This document shows, piece by piece, positions 6,127 to 7,064 of a stretch of 7,064 nucleotides of DNA. The stretch comes from Rhodothermia bacterium (lineage in GTDB: Bacteria > Bacteroidota > Rhodothermia > Rhodothermales > JABDKH01). The stretch lies in NCBI GenBank assembly GCA_030431165.1, contig JAUIJQ010000162.1:1-7064 (forward strand), written 5' to 3'. Under the pieces are notes generated by a model that did not search any database, had not been told where the DNA came from, and saw only the letters and a program-made list of their open reading frames with translations. Position 1 is the stretch's first letter, and each line of letters starts with the position of its first letter. The position numbers and the translations under genes are program-made.

Positions 6127-7064
6127 CTACTGCGGCGCCAGCCGGTAGATCTTGCCCTGACCGTACGGCGAGTTCGGATTGCCCTCGACGCTCGTCATGA
6201 ACACGTCGCCCCAGGCATTCCAGCCGTTGCCGATGATCGGCTCGCCGAACGCAGGGATGTTGCCCATGTCGGTCGTCGCCGCGCCGTCCCAGCGGATCGC
6301 GTGCAGCGACTCCTGGGCGTACTCGCCGTAGACGTAGATGCCATCCCAGTTCGGCACCTCGCACGAGTGGTACACGGCGCCACCGGTGATCGAGAGACCG
6401 CCGTTGCCCGTGTACTCCCAGATCGGCGCGGTGATCCCGTCGCGGTTGACCTGGTTTTCCCCCGCACCGGTCTGGCAGGCGCCGCTGTAGCAGTGGTCGC
6501 CCTCCATGTTGTTCCAACCGTAGTCGGAGCCGAGGGTGATGATGCTGACCTCTTCCCAGTCGCCCTGGCCCACGTCGGCGGCGTACAGGTCGCCCGTCGC
6601 CTGATCGAACGCGAAGCGCCACGGGTTGCGCAGACCCATCGCGAAGATCTCGGGAGCCCAGTCCTGGCTGCCATCGACGCCCGGGTTGTCCGGCGGCAGC
6701 GTGTAGTCGAACGGCCCGAGCTGTGGACAGCCGGGACACGAGCTCGGGTTGTCCGGCGTTCCATCCTCCTCGACGCCGATGCGGAGCATCTTCGACAGCA
6801 GCAGGTCGGTACGACGGCTGGTCATGAACTGGTCGCCACCGCCACCGCCATCGCCCAGGCCGATGTAGAGGTAGCCGTCGGGACCGAAGGCGATGTCGGC
6901 GAAGCTGTGGGTGTAGCCGTCGTTGATCTGGTCGATCAGCACGAACTCGGACCCGATGTTGCCCGCATCGGGGTTGCCGGACTGCGCCTCGAAACGGCTC
7001 AGGACGACGTGGCCGTACGTTGGCCCCTGATAGTTGTAGGTCAGGTAGAAATAGCGGTTGGATG
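6127..7064 (-). CDS. PQQ-dependent sugar dehydrogenase-like protein (C-terminal fragment)
   Basis: The frame is open to the high-coordinate edge, giving 311 residues and no visible start; the GTG at 6942 is internal. The family (glucose/sorbosone dehydrogenases, soluble PQQ-dependent six-bladed propellers, usually exported) oxidises sugars or aldoses. His52 of the fragment, in YTHSFADIAFGPDGYLYIGL, aligns with the catalytic histidine (His144) of soluble glucose dehydrogenase. Further family motifs are GLRNPWRF (143-150), ADVGQGDWEEV (162-172), GSDYGWNNMEG (178-188) and WEYTGNGGLSITGGAVY (215-231). Cysteine pairs in SSCPGCP and DHCYSGACQ suggest disulfides and an extracytoplasmic location. The substrate is unknown. 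GC is about 67% and the style is myxobacterial, matching the first 186 residues of the next gene and unlike region A. The stop is followed by a palindrome and a hairpin. Confidence 0.85.
   Translation of the reverse strand, partial: SNRYFYLTYNYQGPTYGHVVLSRFEAQSGNPDAGNIGSEFVLIDQINDGYTHSFADIAFGPDGYLYIGLGDGGGGGDQFMTSRRTDLLLSKMLRIGVEEDGTPDNPSSCPGCPQLGPFDYTLPPDNPGVDGSQDWAPEIFAMGLRNPWRFAFDQATGDLYAADVGQGDWEEVSIITLGSDYGWNNMEGDHCYSGACQTGAGENQVNRDGITAPIWEYTGNGGLSITGGAVYHSCEVPNWDGIYVYGEYAQESLHAIRWDGAATTDMGNIPAFGEPIIGNGWNAWGDVFMTSVEGNPNSPYGQGKIYRLAPQ

Noticed and set aside
6023..6739. Minus-strand open frame of 238 codons overlapping the sugar dehydrogenase
   Set aside because: The Arg/Gly/Ala-rich composition and the better-supported PQQ motifs in the other frame mark it as a shadow in high-GC DNA.

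Overview
All six supported genes in this 7,064-base window lie on the minus strand, so transcription runs from high to low coordinates. Both end genes are cut by the window edge. I found no RNA gene, CRISPR array or insertion sequence. Every plus-strand reading frame looks like a shadow of a minus-strand gene.

Region A (about 1-5538, roughly 56% GC by hand count of part of it) reads in transcription order: the C-terminal 876 residues of a large envelope protein (end of a metallopeptidase-like domain, six-bladed TolB-like propeller, Omp85-type barrel); a 120-residue protein I cannot name; trigger factor (tig) with a His/Asp-repeat loop; ClpP protease; and the first 39 codons of a NifS/IscS-type cysteine desulfurase. 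The Bacteroidota-style ClpP, the few recognisable ribosome binding sites and the propeller-barrel protein suggest a relative of Bacteroidota or Rhodothermota. This assignment is an inference from remembered families. The 120-residue gene, tig and clpP are closely spaced and probably co-transcribed: a ribosome-bound chaperone next to the catalytic subunit of the Clp protease.

Region B (about 5539-7064, roughly 67% GC, almost only G or C at third codon positions) carries the first 186 residues of the large envelope protein, with a lipoprotein-type signal and an HExxH zinc site, and the C-terminal part of a PQQ-dependent sugar dehydrogenase-like protein. Both resemble proteins I associate with Myxococcota.

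The main observation is the boundary between the regions. It falls inside one open reading frame, at the conserved Trp-Phe-Asn-Glu-Gly motif of two different HExxH peptidase families, and third-position GC drops abruptly from about 98% to about 69%. Either this is a metagenome assembly chimera joined at a short shared stretch (my preferred reading), or it is a real homologous domain swap. Until that is settled, the 1,062-residue fusion should not be taken as one natural protein, and gene order across position 5538 should not be trusted.

Other points are the metal-binding-type loop in trigger factor, a 15-bp hairpin that encloses the predicted start codon of the fusion gene, and a cysteine desulfurase where clpX would often follow clpP.
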